This document shows positions 51,718 to 63,329 of a stretch of DNA of 64,000 nucleotides, piece after piece. Origin of the DNA: JBBCJT01 sp037190665 (GTDB taxonomy: Bacteria > Pseudomonadota > Alphaproteobacteria > Acetobacterales > Acetobacteraceae); contig JBBCJT010000030.1 in the NCBI GenBank assembly GCA_037190665.1, positions 1 to 64,000 on the forward strand. The letters run 5' to 3'. Every line of letters starts with the position of its first letter. Positions within the stretch are counted from its first letter, which is position 1. Both the position numbers and the translations under genes were made by a program. Under the pieces are notes generated by a model, which worked only from the letters and a program-made list of their open reading frames with translations, was not told where the DNA came from and did no database searches.

Positions 51718-52889
51718 ATGGCGCTGTCCAACCGCCTGCCCGGACTCGATTTCGATCTCGGCGAGACGGCCGACATGCTGCGTGCGCAGGTGGAGGCGTT
51801 CGCGGCGGACGAGATCGCGCCGCGCGCCGCGGAGATCGACCGCGACAACGATTTCCCCGCCGACCTGTGGCGCAAGATGGGGGAGCTCGGCGTCCTCGGC
51901 ATCACCGTCGACGAGGAGTATGGCGGCGCGGGGATGGGCTATCTGGAGCATTGCGTGGCGATGGAAGAGATCAGCCGCGCATCGGCCTCCGTCGGCCTGT
52001 CCTACGGCGCGCACTCCAACCTCTGCGTCAACCAGATCAAGCTCAACGGCAACGATGCGCAGCGGCGCCGCTACCTGCCGAAGCTGATCAGCGGCGAGCA
52101 TGTGGGCGCGCTGGCGATGAGCGAGCCGGGCGCGGGGTCGGACGTGGTGGGCATGCGCACGCGGGCGGACAAGCGCGGCGACCGCTACGTGCTCAACGGC
52201 GGCAAGATGTGGATCACCAACGGGCCGAACGCGGACACGCTGGTGGTCTACGCCAAGACCGATCCGTCCGCCGGCCCGCGCGGCATCACCGCCTTCCTCG
52301 TGGAGAAGGGGTTCAAGGGCTTCTCCACCGCGCAGAAGCTCGACAAGCTCGGCATGCGCGGATCGAACACCTGCGAGCTGGTGTTCGAGGATTGCGAGGT
52401 GCCGGAGGAGAACGTGCTCGGCACCGTCGGCGGCGGCGTGCGCGTGCTGATGTCCGGCCTCGACTACGAACGCGCCGTGCTGGCCGCGGGGCCGCTCGGC
52501 ATCATGCAGGCGTGCATGGACGTGGTGATCCCGTACGTGCACGAGCGCGAGCAGTTCGGCCAGAAGATCGGCGAGTTCCAGCTCATGCAGGGCAAGATCG
52601 CCGACATGTACACGGTGATGAACGCGGCGAAGGCATACGTCTATACGGTCGCGAAGGCCTGCGACCGCGGGCGCGGGTCGCGCAAGGATGCGGCGGGCGC
52701 GATCCTCTACGCGGCGGAGAAGGCGACGTGGATGGCGCTGGAGGCGATCCAGTGCCTCGGCGGCAACGGCTACATCAACGACTATCCCACCGGCCGGCTG
52801 CTGCGCGACGCGAAGCTGTACGAGATCGGCGCCGGCACCTCCGAGATCCGCCGCATGCTGATCGGCCGCGAGCTGTTCCGGGAAACCGC

Positions 52890-52893
<4 letters not shown>
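51718..52893 (+). CDS. liuA: Isovaleryl-CoA dehydrogenase
   Basis: This FAD enzyme oxidises isovaleryl-CoA to 3-methylcrotonyl-CoA in leucine breakdown. The 391-residue protein has acyl-CoA dehydrogenase signatures AMSEPGAGSDVVGM and QCLGGNGYINDYPTGRLLRD. The catalytic Glu sits in DYERAVLAAGP near residue 250, while the C-terminal position used by other family members reads IGAGTSEIRR with Gly. That combination is typical of isovaleryl-CoA dehydrogenase. ATG 51718 begins MALSNRLPG; ATG 51706 is an alternative. It overlaps the carboxylase gene by GTGA. Confidence 0.94.
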
Positions 52894-54493
<1,600 letters not shown>

Positions 54494-54497
<4 letters not shown>

Positions 54498-56482
54498 GCG
54501 CGCGCATGATCCGCACCCTGCTGATCGCGAACCGCGGCGAGATCGCCTGCCGCATCGCGCGCACCGCGCGGCGCATGGGCATCGTCAGCGTCGCCGTCCA
54601 TTCGGATGCGGACGCGGACGCCCTGCATGTGCGCGCCTGCGACCTCGCCGTGCGCATCGGCCCTCCGCCGGCGCGCGACTCCTATCTGAACATCGCCGCC
54701 ATCCTCGATGCCGCGCGGCGCACGGGCGCGGATGCGGTGCATCCCGGTTACGGCTTCCTGTCGGAGAACGCGGAATTCGCCGAGGCCTGCGCGCAGGCCG
54801 GGCTGGTCTTCGTCGGCCCGTCGCCATCCGCGATCCGCGCGATGGGATCGAAGGCGGCGGCGAAGGCGCTGATGGAACAGGCCGGCGTGCCGCTGCTGCC
54901 CGGCTATCATGGCGCGGACCAGGACCCCGCATTGCTGGCGGCGGAAGCCGCGCGCATCGGCTTTCCCGTCGTCATCAAGGCGGTGGCCGGCGGCGGCGGG
55001 CGCGGCATGCGCGTGGTGAATCGCGCGGAGGATTTCGCCGATGCGCTGGCCGGCGCGCGGCAGGAAGCGGCATCGGCTTTCGGCGACGACCGCGTGCTGG
55101 TCGAACGCTACCTGACCCGCCCGCGCCATATCGAGGTGCAGGTCTTCGGCGACAGCCACGGCAACGCGGTGCACCTGTTCGAGCGTGACTGTTCCGTGCA
55201 GCGCCGCCACCAGAAGGTGCTGGAGGAAGCCCCCGCGCCCGGCCTGTCCGCCGACCGCCGCGCCGCGATGGGGGCGGCCGCCGTCGCCGCCGCGCGGGCG
55301 GTGGATTATGTCGGCGCGGGCACAGTGGAGTTCGTCGCCGACGACAGCGGGTTCTTCTTCCTGGAGATGAACACGCGGCTGCAGGTGGAGCATCCGGTGA
55401 CGGAGGTTGTCACCGGGCTCGACCTCGTCGAGTGGCAGTTGCGCGTCGCCGCCGGCGAACCGTTGCCGCTGGCGCAGGATGCGATCCGCCTCGACGGTCA
55501 TGCGATCGAGGCGCGGCTCTATGCCGAGGACCCGTCGCGCGACTACGCGCCCGCGACCGGCAGGCTGCTCGCCTTCCGCATGCCGGCAGCGGTGGTGCGC
55601 GTGGATACCGGCTTCGCCGCGGGCGACACGGTCGGCGTGCATTACGACGCGATGCTGGCGAAGCTGATCGCGCACGGGCGCACGCGCGGCGAGGCGCTGG
55701 CGCAGCTCGCGACCGCGCTGGCGGAGGCGGAGGTCGCGGGGCTGACCACCAATCTCGACCTGCTCGCGCGTGTCGTCGCGCACCCGGAATTCGCGGCTGG
55801 TGGCGTGGATACCGGCTTCATCGCGCGCCATGCGGCGACGCTGCTCGCGCCGGCGGAACCGCCGACCGACGAGGCGAGCGCGGTGGCCGCGCTCGCGCTG
55901 CTGGTCGAACAGCAGCCGCCGGCGAACGCCTCGCCCTGGGATGCGGGGGACGGGTGGTGGCTGAACGCGGCGCCCGAACGCGCCATCGTTCTGCTCAGCG
56001 AGGCGGGCGAGCACCGCATCACCGCGCGGCACGAGGCGGGCGTGTGGGTGCTCGGCGTCGGCGATGCGCGCTTCGCCGCGCGCGTGGCGCGGGCGGAGGA
56101 TGGTGTGCTCGATCTCGTGCTCGACGGGCTGCGCGAGCGTGCGGGCGTGGTGCATGAGGGCGAGGCGCTGTCGCTGCGCCTGCGCGGCCGCCGCCACCGC
56201 TTCCGCCTGCCGCGCGCGGGTGGCGATGCGGAGGATCAGGCGGCGGCGGGCGGGCGGCTGGTCGCGCCGATCCCCGGCCGCATCACTGGGACCATGGCGG
56301 CCCCCGGCGATGCGGTCGCGCGGGGGGCGGTGCTGGTGACGATGGAGGCGATGAAGACCGTCTACCGCCTGACCGCGCCGGCCGATGCGGTGGTGGCGGA
56401 GGTGCGCTGCACGGAAGGGGAGCTGGTGGAGGAAGGCGCGGTGCTGGTGACCTTCGCCGATCCGGAGGCGGATGGCGCTTAG
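54494..56482 (+). CDS. liuD: Methylcrotonyl-CoA carboxylase alpha subunit (biotin carboxylase)
   Basis: This 662-residue protein has an N-terminal biotin carboxylase domain (IANRGEIACRIARTA, VIKAVAGGGGRGMRVV and EMNTRLQVEHPVTE). It also has a BT-type linker and a C-terminal biotinyl domain with the lysine in MEAMKT near residue 624. GTG 54494 overlaps the beta-subunit stop; ATG 54506 is a possible start. The methylglutaconyl-CoA hydratase and HMG-CoA lyase genes that often complete the leucine cluster are not next to it. A palindromic repeat follows. Confidence 0.94.
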
Positions 56483-56520
56483 CCTCTTCCGCGGGCGGGA
56501 GCTTGCGGAAAGGCAGGGAC

Positions 56521-56672
56521 CGTTACGCAACATCCCCTCTCCCGCTGAGCGGGAGAGGGAGGGGCCCGCGCTTGCGCGGGAGGGTGAGGGAGGCCGGGCG
56601 GAAGCTGAACCCCTCGGGTCGCGCTGGCTGACCCGCCCTCACCCCGGCCCTCTCCCGCGAGCGGGAGAGGGG
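56521..56672. repeat. Intergenic palindromic element, copy D
   Basis: This has the same architecture as copy C: a CCCTCTCCCGC palindrome around TG/GA, then GAGGGGCCCGCGCTTGCGCG, GGGTGAGGG, a 50-nt centre, CCCTCACCCC and a second palindrome. The left flank ACGCAACATCCC is the reverse complement of the GGGACGTTGCGT flank of copies A and B with one change, so the family has an orientation. It fills most of the gap between two convergent genes. A short direct repeat of CCCTAAAG lies further right at about 56827-56842. No gene is seen in 56483-56856. Confidence 0.82.
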
Positions 56673-56856
56673 GGTGTTGGAGTGCTTCCCGGCGACTGAA
56701 CTTGATCCGCCGGCTTGGGTGCGGGTATAGGAATATCATCAACAGCGAGCCGCGTGCGTCACCGGAATGAAGCCGCTTCGCCCGCGGTGCATCCGGTCCT
56801 GCCGAGGGGCCCTTAAAAGGCTAAAACCCTAAAGCCCTAAAGCTCCCCGCCCGCCC

Positions 56857-57987
56857 CTACAGCATCCGCTGCAGGATGACCTTCTGGATGTCGGACGTGC
56901 CCTCGTAGATCTGGCACACGCGCACGTCGCGATAGATCCGCTCCACCGGATAATCGGCGAGGAACCCGTACCCGCCCAGCGTCTGGATCGCCGCCGTGCA
57001 CACCGCCTCCGCCGTCTCGGATGCGAACAGCTTCGCCATGCACGCCGCCTCCAGCGCCGGCTGGCCATCCGTCTTCAGCCGCGCCGCGTGCAGCACGAGC
57101 TGGCGTGCCGCCTCCAGCCGCGTCTTCGCCTCCGCCAGCCGGAAGCCCACCGCCTGATGGCGGATGATCGGCGTGCCGAAGGCGCTGCGGTCCTTCGCGT
57201 AGCCGATCGCATAGTCGAGCGCCGCGCGCGCCATGCCGACACTCTGCGCGGCGATGCCGATGCGTCCGCTCTCCAGTGTGGACAGCGCGATGCGGTAGCC
57301 TTCGCCCTTCGCGCCGATGCGGCAATCGTCGCCGATGCGCATGTCCTCGAAGGCGAGCTGCGCGGTGTCGGACGCCTTCTGGCCGAGCTTCTCCTCCAGC
57401 CGCGCGATGCGGAAGCCGGACGTATCGGTCGGCACGGCGAAGCAGGTGATGCCCTTCTTGCCGGCCTCGGGATCGGTCACGGCGAAGATCACGGCGGTCT
57501 TCGCGATGGCGGCGTTGCTGATGAACTGCTTCGCGCCGTTGATCACCCAATGATCGCCATCGCGCACCGCGCGCGTGCGCAGCGCGGAGGCGTCGGAGCC
57601 CGCGCCCGGTTCGGTCAGCGCGAAGCAGCCGACCGCCTCGCCCGATGCGAGCGGGCGCAGGAAGCGCTGCTTCTGCGCATCGGTGCCGAAGATCTCCAGC
57701 ACCGCGCAGGTCGGCGAGTTGTGGACCGAGACCATGGTGGAGACCGAACCGTCGCCGGCGGCGATCTCCTCCACCACCAGCGCGTAGGTCACGTAGTCGA
57801 GCCCCGCGCCGCCCCAGTCGGGCGAGACGGTCGCGCCGAGGAAGCCGAGCGCGCCGATCTCCGCGATGATCTCCGCTTCGATGCAGCCCGCCTTCTCGCG
57901 CGCGGCGGCGCCGGGCCACAGCTTCTCCTGCGCGAAGGCGCGCGCGGTTTCGATGACCAGCGCGTCGGGTTCGGTGCGGTCCAGCAT
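56857..57987 (-). CDS. Acyl-CoA dehydrogenase
   Basis: This 376-residue flavin acyl-CoA dehydrogenase has the FAD-binding segments ALTEPGAGSDASAL and WVINGAKQFISNA, and QTLGGYGFLADYPVERIYRD near the C-terminus. The catalytic Glu is in the usual short-chain position (IYEGTSDIQK), unlike the isovaleryl enzyme upstream. It is followed downstream in transcription by copy D and preceded by a thiolase gene with 21 nt between them, so the pair forms an operon for fatty- or branched-acid oxidation. Confidence 0.93.
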   Translation of the reverse strand: MLDRTEPDALVIETARAFAQEKLWPGAAAREKAGCIEAEIIAEIGALGFLGATVSPDWGGAGLDYVTYALVVEEIAAGDGSVSTMVSVHNSPTCAVLEIFGTDAQKQRFLRPLASGEAVGCFALTEPGAGSDASALRTRAVRDGDHWVINGAKQFISNAAIAKTAVIFAVTDPEAGKKGITCFAVPTDTSGFRIARLEEKLGQKASDTAQLAFEDMRIGDDCRIGAKGEGYRIALSTLESGRIGIAAQSVGMARAALDYAIGYAKDRSAFGTPIIRHQAVGFRLAEAKTRLEAARQLVLHAARLKTDGQPALEAACMAKLFASETAEAVCTAAIQTLGGYGFLADYPVERIYRDVRVCQIYEGTSDIQKVILQRML

Positions 57988-58008
57988 CTGCCTGTCTCCC
58001 CTCGGCGC

Positions 58009-59160
58009 TTATAGCATCTCCACCGCGACGGCGGTCGCCTCGCCGCCGCCGATGCACACCGCCGCCACGCCGCGCTTCAGCCCGCGCTCCTTCAGCGCAT
58101 AGAGCAGCGTGACGACGATGCGCGCGCCGGATGCGCCGATGGGGTGGCCGATGGCGCAGGCGCCGCCGCGCACGTTCACCTTCTCCATCGGCAGGCCGAG
58201 CTCGCGCGCGACCGCGAGGACGACCACGGCGAAGGCCTCGTTGATCTCGAACAGGTCGACGCTGTCCTGGGTCCAGCCGGCTTTCGCCAGCACCAGCCGG
58301 ATCGCCTCGGCCGGCGCGGTGGTGAACCAGCGCGGCTCGCGCGCATGGACCGCGTGGGCGACGATGCGGGCGAGCGGCGGGGCGACGGCTTCCTTCTCGT
58401 GCCCGATCAGCAGTGCCGCCGCGCCATCGGAGATCGAGGAGGAGTTGGCCGCCGTCACCGTGCCGTCCTTGCGGAAGGCCGGCCGCAGCGTCGGGATCTT
58501 GGAGGGATCGGCGCGGCGCGGCTGCTCGTCGCTCGCCACGTCCACCGGCCCCGTGCGGCCCGGCACGGCGAGCGTGGCGATCTCGTCGGCCGGCGCGGCG
58601 CGGGCGCGTTCCAGCGAGCGCACGGCGTAGGCATCCTGATCGGCGCGGCTGATCTGGAGCTGTTCGGCCGTGTCCTCGGCATAGGTGCCCATGGCGCGGC
58701 CGGGCTCGTAGGCATCCTCCAGCCCGTCGAGCGCCATGTGGTCGTAGACCGTGCCGTTGCCGTACTTCAGCCCGGCGCGCATCTTCGGCAGCAGGAAGGG
58801 CGCGTTGGACATGCTCTCCATCCCGCCGGCCACCAGCACGCCCGTGCCGCCGGCGGCGAGGCGGTCATGCGCCTGGATGACCGCCTCCATCCCGGACCCG
58901 CACATCTTGTTCAGCGTGGTGCAGGGCACGGAGACGGGCAGGCCGGCATGGAGCGCCGCCTGTCGCGCGGGCGCCTGGCCGACGCCTGCGGAGAGCACGT
59001 TGCCCATCGTCACGCCCGTGACCGCATCGGCCGCGACATTGCCGCGCGACAGCGCCGCGGCGATCGCGGCCGCACCCAGCTTCGGCGCGGGCAGGGGCGA
59101 GAGTTCGCCCAGCAGCGAACCGATCGGCGTGCGGGCGGCGGCGAGGACGACGATGGACAT
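58009..59160 (-). CDS. Acetyl-CoA acetyltransferase (thiolase)
   Basis: This 383-residue thiolase has the nucleophilic Cys in NKMCGSGMEAV near residue 88, the GHPIGASGARI His near 343, and the second Cys in VCIGGGEATA near the C-terminus. It catalyses thiolytic cleavage or condensation of acyl-CoAs; the short compact form suggests the acetoacetyl-CoA type. ATG 59160 is preferred because CAGGAAG precedes it; an in-frame start at 59220 would add an untypical 20-residue extension. It precedes the acyl-CoA dehydrogenase gene in the same operon. Confidence 0.93.
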   Translation of the reverse strand: MSIVVLAAARTPIGSLLGELSPLPAPKLGAAAIAAALSRGNVAADAVTGVTMGNVLSAGVGQAPARQAALHAGLPVSVPCTTLNKMCGSGMEAVIQAHDRLAAGGTGVLVAGGMESMSNAPFLLPKMRAGLKYGNGTVYDHMALDGLEDAYEPGRAMGTYAEDTAEQLQISRADQDAYAVRSLERARAAPADEIATLAVPGRTGPVDVASDEQPRRADPSKIPTLRPAFRKDGTVTAANSSSISDGAAALLIGHEKEAVAPPLARIVAHAVHAREPRWFTTAPAEAIRLVLAKAGWTQDSVDLFEINEAFAVVVLAVARELGLPMEKVNVRGGACAIGHPIGASGARIVVTLLYALKERGLKRGVAAVCIGGGEATAVAVEML

Positions 59161-59267
59161 TTCTTGTCTTCCTGCGAGGGGCTCGTCGTGAAGCCGGCCC
59201 CCTAAAGGGATTGGGGTCAAGGGGCCTCCCGGCCCCTTGCGGGGAGTGCGGGGCAGCGCCCCGCTGC

Positions 59268-62200
59268 TTACGCCGCCTGCGCCACCGGTACGTCGAGCGC
59301 CGCGCGCTTCTCCTGTGCCGCCGCGTAGCTCGCATGCTTCACCGGGCCGAAGCCGCGGATACCGGCGACGATCTCCATCAGCGCCACCGCGCGCGGCAGC
59401 GTGGCCGGCGTCAGCGTGTCCAGCATGCGGTCGATATCGGCGAAGGTCTCCTCCACCAGCCGTCGCTCCAGCACCCGGTCCGACTGCCGGCCGAAGGGAT
59501 CGAACGCGGTGCCGCGCAGGCGCTTGCCGTGGCGCAGCAGGCGGAACAGCGGCAAGGCGAGCCAGCCCGGCACGCCGATCTTGCGACGACGGCCGGTGGC
59601 GGGATCGGTGCGCGTGATCAGCGGCGGAGCCATGTGGAAGACCGGCTTCGCCGCCGGATCGTGGCCGGCTGCGGCGTGCAGGCGCGCGACCTCGTACTCG
59701 TCCTTGTAGGCCATCACGCGGAACAGCGCCTCGGCGGCGGCACGGGTCAGCGTGCCGGCGGTGCCCGCGACCTCCGCCTCGCGCGCGGCGACGCGGTCGA
59801 TGGCGGCGCGGTAGCGGTCGGCATAGGCGCGGTCCTGATAGGCGGCGAGTTCACCCGTGCGCGCCGCGATCAGGGTCTTCAGGTCGCGGGCGGGCGGCGT
59901 GGCGCCGTGCAGCACCTCCGCCTCGGCCTCCGGATGCTCCGCGAGGATGCGGCCCCAGAGGAAGGCGCGCCGGTTCGTCTCCACCGCGGCACCGTTCAGC
60001 TCCATCGCCTGATCCAGCGACTGCAGGCTGACGGGCACGAGGCCGCGCTGCCAGGCGAGGCCGAGCATCAGCGTGTTGAGATACTGCGCGCTGCCGAACA
60101 GCCGCTCCGACAGCGTCGCGGCGCGCAGATACGCCCCGTTGCCGACGCGGCGGGAGAGGGCGCGGCGATGCAGCCCGGCATCCACGCGCAGGTCGGGATT
60201 GGTGACGAAGCCCGCGCCCGCGACGAGGTCGAGATTGCCCACCGCCACGCCATCGGCCCGGCAGCGGCGCAGCACGTCCGGCCCGGCGGCCACGGCGAGG
60301 TCGGCGGCCAGCAGCAGGTCGGCCTCGTGCTCGCCGATGCGCGCGACATCCAGCGCGGCGCGGTCCGGCGCGATCTGCACGTGGGAGACGACGGCGCCGT
60401 TCTTCTGCGCGAGGCCGGTGAAGTCGAGCGTGCGCACCGCGCGCTCGTCCAGATGCGCGGCGAGCGCGACCATCGCGCCGGTGGTGACGATGCCGCCGCC
60501 GCCGATGCCGGCGAACAGCCCGCGCCAGGGGGCGCGCGGCGCGGCGATCTCCGGCATCGGCAGGCCGGCGCCAAGTTCGGCCTCGCGGGCGTGCCACGTA
60601 TCGGACGGCGCCTGCGCGCGGGACGCGACGGTCACGAAGCTCGGGCAGAAACCCTTCAGGCAGGAGAGGTCGGTGTTGCAGGCGGTGGGCGAGATGCGGC
60701 GCTTGCGGCCGTGATCGGTCTCCACCGGCTCGATGGCGATGCAGTGCGACTGCGCGGAACAGTCGCCGCAGTTCTCGCACACGCTTTCGGTGATGGTCAC
60801 CGCGCGCTCCGGCACGACCATCCTGCCGCGCTTGCGGCGGCGGCGCTTCTCCGTGGCGCAGACCTGGTCGTAGATCAGCACCGAAACGCCGGGATGCGCG
60901 GCGAGGTCGCGCTGCACGTCCTCCAGCGCCTCGCGCGTGTGCAGTGTGGTGCCGGGCGGCAGCGCGGCGGGGGCGGGCAGGCGCGCGGCCTCGTCGGCCA
61001 CCACGGCGATGCGGGAGACGCCCTCGGCGGCGACCTGTGCGGCGATCATCGGCACGGTAAGGTGACCCTCGGCCGGCTGGCCGCCGGTCATCGCCACCGC
61101 GTCGTTGAACAGGATCTTGTAGGTGATCGGCGCTTCGGCCGCGACGGCCTGCCGGATCGCGAGCAGGCCCGAGTGCTGGTAGGTGCCGTCGCCCATGTTG
61201 GCGGACAGGTGCGGCAGGTCGATGAAGCTGTGCAGCCCGACCCAGGACACGCCCTCGCCGCCCATCTGGCTGAAGGTGCGCGTGCCTTCGTTGTCCAGCG
61301 CCATGATGTGGCAGCCGATGCCGGCCGAGGCATGCGCCCCGCCGGGCAACCGGGTGGAGGTGCCGTGCGGGCAGCCGGCGCAGAAGTACGGCGCGCGGGC
61401 GAGCGTGCCTTCCTGCCGCATCGGCATGTCCGGCGGCGGCGCATCCACCGCGACGCCGAGCGGTTCGAGGAAGCGCGCCAGCGCGCGCGCGACGATGCCG
61501 GGCGACAGTTCCAGCACGGCCGGCAGCAGCGGCGCGTCGTCCGGCCCGGTCTTGCCGGCGAGCATGGGCCGGCGGTCGGCCGGCATGTTGTAGAGCGCGG
61601 CGCGGGCCTGCTGCTCCACGAAGGATCGCTTCTCCTCGATCACCAGCAACGCGCGCTTGCCGTCCGCGAAGCGGCGAAGCCCGTCCGCCTCCAGCGGCCA
61701 GGACAGCGCGACCTTGCGGATGGCGATGCGCGGGTCGCGGTCGAGCCCCAGCCGCTTCAGCGCGTGCAGCGTGTCGCCATGCGCCTTGCCCACGGTGACG
61801 AGGCCGATCGAGGCGTCGGCGGGGCCGATGTCGCGGTCGAGGTTGTTGGCGCGCACGAATTCGGCGACCGCGGGCAGCCGCTCCATCACCAGCCGCCGTT
61901 CCAGCTCCACCCGTTCCGCCGGCCAGCTCAGGTGCGGGTCGAGATTGAGGCCGTGCGGCGGCATGGCGTGGCCGACGGGGGTGCGCACGCGCGGGTAGGA
62001 CGGCACGATCACCGTGCCGCCGCTCTCGACCACCTCGGTCGCGCCCTTCAGCGCCACCCACAGGCCGCAGAAGCGCGACATCGAGATGCCGGCGAGGCCG
62101 TAATCGAGGATCTCCTGCACCGACCCGGGCACCAGGATCGGGATCATCGCCGCTTCGAAGACGTGCTCGGTCTGGTGGGGAAACACCGATGACTGCGCGG

Positions 62201-62657
62201 CATGATCGTCGCCCGCCACCGCGAGCACGCCGCCGAGGGCCGAGGTGCCGAGCGTGTTGGCGCAGCGCAGCGCATCGCCCGAGCGGTCCACGCCCGGGCC
62301 CTTGCCGTACCACATGCCGAACACGCCCTCGACGCGCTTGCCGGGGAAGCAGTCGACCTGCTGGGTGCCCCAGACCATCGTCGCGGCGAGGTCCTCGTTG
62401 AGGCCCGGCTCGAAGCGGATGGCGTGCGCGGCGAGCAGCTTCTTCTGCCGCCACAGCTCCTGATCCACCCCGCCGAGCGGGGAGCCGCGATAGCCCGACA
62501 CGAAGCCGGAGGTGCGATGGCCGTTGGCGCGGTCGAGCCGCGACTGCTCCAGCAGCACGCGCACCAGCGCCTGCGTCCCGTTCAGCAACACCGGCGCGTC
62601 CAGCTCCAGATAGCGGTCGGCGAGCGAGACGGGCGAACGCCCGACACCGATGTCCAT
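59268..62657 (-). CDS. Fused indolepyruvate:ferredoxin oxidoreductase
   Basis: This large enzyme oxidatively decarboxylates aryl-pyruvates (from Trp, Phe or Tyr) to acyl-CoA using thiamine diphosphate and ferredoxin. The 1129-residue protein fuses alpha- and beta-type parts. An N-terminal pyrimidine-binding domain starts with SGYRGSPLGGVDQELW and a TPP-binding domain carries GDGTYQHSGLLA and GCHIMALD. A Cys cluster CENCGDCSAQSHC (about 625-637) binds an Fe-S centre, and the C-terminal part is the gamma-type domain (GIGGGGIVTTGAM). GGGGAGGAGA precedes ATG 62657. It is divergent from an Lrp-type regulator gene. Confidence 0.93.
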   Translation of the reverse strand: MDIGVGRSPVSLADRYLELDAPVLLNGTQALVRVLLEQSRLDRANGHRTSGFVSGYRGSPLGGVDQELWRQKKLLAAHAIRFEPGLNEDLAATMVWGTQQVDCFPGKRVEGVFGMWYGKGPGVDRSGDALRCANTLGTSALGGVLAVAGDDHAAQSSVFPHQTEHVFEAAMIPILVPGSVQEILDYGLAGISMSRFCGLWVALKGATEVVESGGTVIVPSYPRVRTPVGHAMPPHGLNLDPHLSWPAERVELERRLVMERLPAVAEFVRANNLDRDIGPADASIGLVTVGKAHGDTLHALKRLGLDRDPRIAIRKVALSWPLEADGLRRFADGKRALLVIEEKRSFVEQQARAALYNMPADRRPMLAGKTGPDDAPLLPAVLELSPGIVARALARFLEPLGVAVDAPPPDMPMRQEGTLARAPYFCAGCPHGTSTRLPGGAHASAGIGCHIMALDNEGTRTFSQMGGEGVSWVGLHSFIDLPHLSANMGDGTYQHSGLLAIRQAVAAEAPITYKILFNDAVAMTGGQPAEGHLTVPMIAAQVAAEGVSRIAVVADEAARLPAPAALPPGTTLHTREALEDVQRDLAAHPGVSVLIYDQVCATEKRRRRKRGRMVVPERAVTITESVCENCGDCSAQSHCIAIEPVETDHGRKRRISPTACNTDLSCLKGFCPSFVTVASRAQAPSDTWHAREAELGAGLPMPEIAAPRAPWRGLFAGIGGGGIVTTGAMVALAAHLDERAVRTLDFTGLAQKNGAVVSHVQIAPDRAALDVARIGEHEADLLLAADLAVAAGPDVLRRCRADGVAVGNLDLVAGAGFVTNPDLRVDAGLHRRALSRRVGNGAYLRAATLSERLFGSAQYLNTLMLGLAWQRGLVPVSLQSLDQAMELNGAAVETNRRAFLWGRILAEHPEAEAEVLHGATPPARDLKTLIAARTGELAAYQDRAYADRYRAAIDRVAAREAEVAGTAGTLTRAAAEALFRVMAYKDEYEVARLHAAAGHDPAAKPVFHMAPPLITRTDPATGRRRKIGVPGWLALPLFRLLRHGKRLRGTAFDPFGRQSDRVLERRLVEETFADIDRMLDTLTPATLPRAVALMEIVAGIRGFGPVKHASYAAAQEKRAALDVPVAQAA

Positions 62658-62723
62658 CGGCCTCTCCTCCCCTGGCGTATTCCAAACCCTGACTGATTCT
62701 ACGCACGAACGGGCTGGCGGTTG

Positions 62724-62761
62724 TTGCCAAACTTGGCGACATTCACAGTCCAGATTGGCAA
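62724..62761. promoter_or_regulatory. Repeated TTGCCAA-type operator region
   Basis: GCCAA-AC-TTGGC forms a 12-bp inverted repeat at 62726-62737. The inverse half TTGGCAA follows at 62755-62761, about three helical turns from TTGCCAA at 62724-62730. The spacing suits a multimeric Lrp/AsnC regulator. It lies between the divergent oxidoreductase and regulator genes and probably serves both. Confidence 0.5.
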
Positions 62762-62800
62762 GATCTGCTAATTGTGCAGTGCAAAATGGGAGGATCGGCG

Positions 62801-63274
62801 ATGGAATTCGACCGGATCGACCTCGCGATCCTGGATCACCTGCAGCAGGACGGCCGCGCGACCACGCTGGAGCTGTCGGAGAAGGTGGGGCTGTCGCCCT
62901 CCCCCTGCCACCGCCGTCAGCGCATCCTGGAACAGCAGGGCGTGATCCGCGGCTACGTGGCGCTGCTGGACCAGGAGCGCGTCGGCCTGCCGGTCAGCGT
63001 GTTCGTCTTCGTCGAGCTGGCGAGCCAGACCGAGGAGATGTTCAACGCCTTCGAGCGCGCGGTCGCCGACGTGCCGGAGATCATGGAGTGCTACGTGATG
63101 AGCGGCACCAACGACTACCTGCTGCGCGTCGTCGCGAGCGACCTCGCCTCCTACGAGGCGTTCCTGCGCGCGACGCTGATGCGCTTCCCCGGCGTGCGCA
63201 ACATCCGTTCGACCTTCGCGCTGCGGCGCGTGGTCTACCGCACCCATCTGCCGCTGCGCGCCGGGGCGGCTTGA
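62801..63274 (+). CDS. Lrp/AsnC family transcriptional regulator
   Basis: This 157-residue protein begins with the winged helix IDLAILDHLQQDGRATTLEL and SEKVGLSPSPCHRRQRILE typical of Lrp/AsnC regulators. A RAM effector domain with CYVMSGTNDYLLRV follows. ATG 62801 follows GGGAGGA; GTG 62774 and ATG 62786 are upstream options. It is divergent from the indolepyruvate oxidoreductase gene and probably controls it in response to an amino acid, a common arrangement for this family. Confidence 0.92.
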   Translation: MEFDRIDLAILDHLQQDGRATTLELSEKVGLSPSPCHRRQRILEQQGVIRGYVALLDQERVGLPVSVFVFVELASQTEEMFNAFERAVADVPEIMECYVMSGTNDYLLRVVASDLASYEAFLRATLMRFPGVRNIRSTFALRRVVYRTHLPLRAGAA

Positions 63275-63329
63275 CTTCGCCGCGCCTCGCCGCCGTTCTG
63301 TCGGCATACGCGAAGGGGGAGGGACCCGC

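Noticed and set aside
56827..56842. CCCTAAAG direct repeat near the acyl-CoA dehydrogenase stop
   Set aside because: Only two tandem units plus a partial one; too short to support a functional claim.
59211..62192. A 993-codon open frame on the plus strand opposite the indolepyruvate oxidoreductase
   Set aside because: It is Arg/Ala/His-rich and repetitive in composition and lies wholly within a convincing minus-strand gene. It is a GC-bias shadow.
59851..62742. A 963-codon open frame on the minus strand, same strand as the oxidoreductase but another frame
   Set aside because: It is extremely Arg/Ala-rich with no domain, while the overlapping 1129-residue frame carries all expected motifs.
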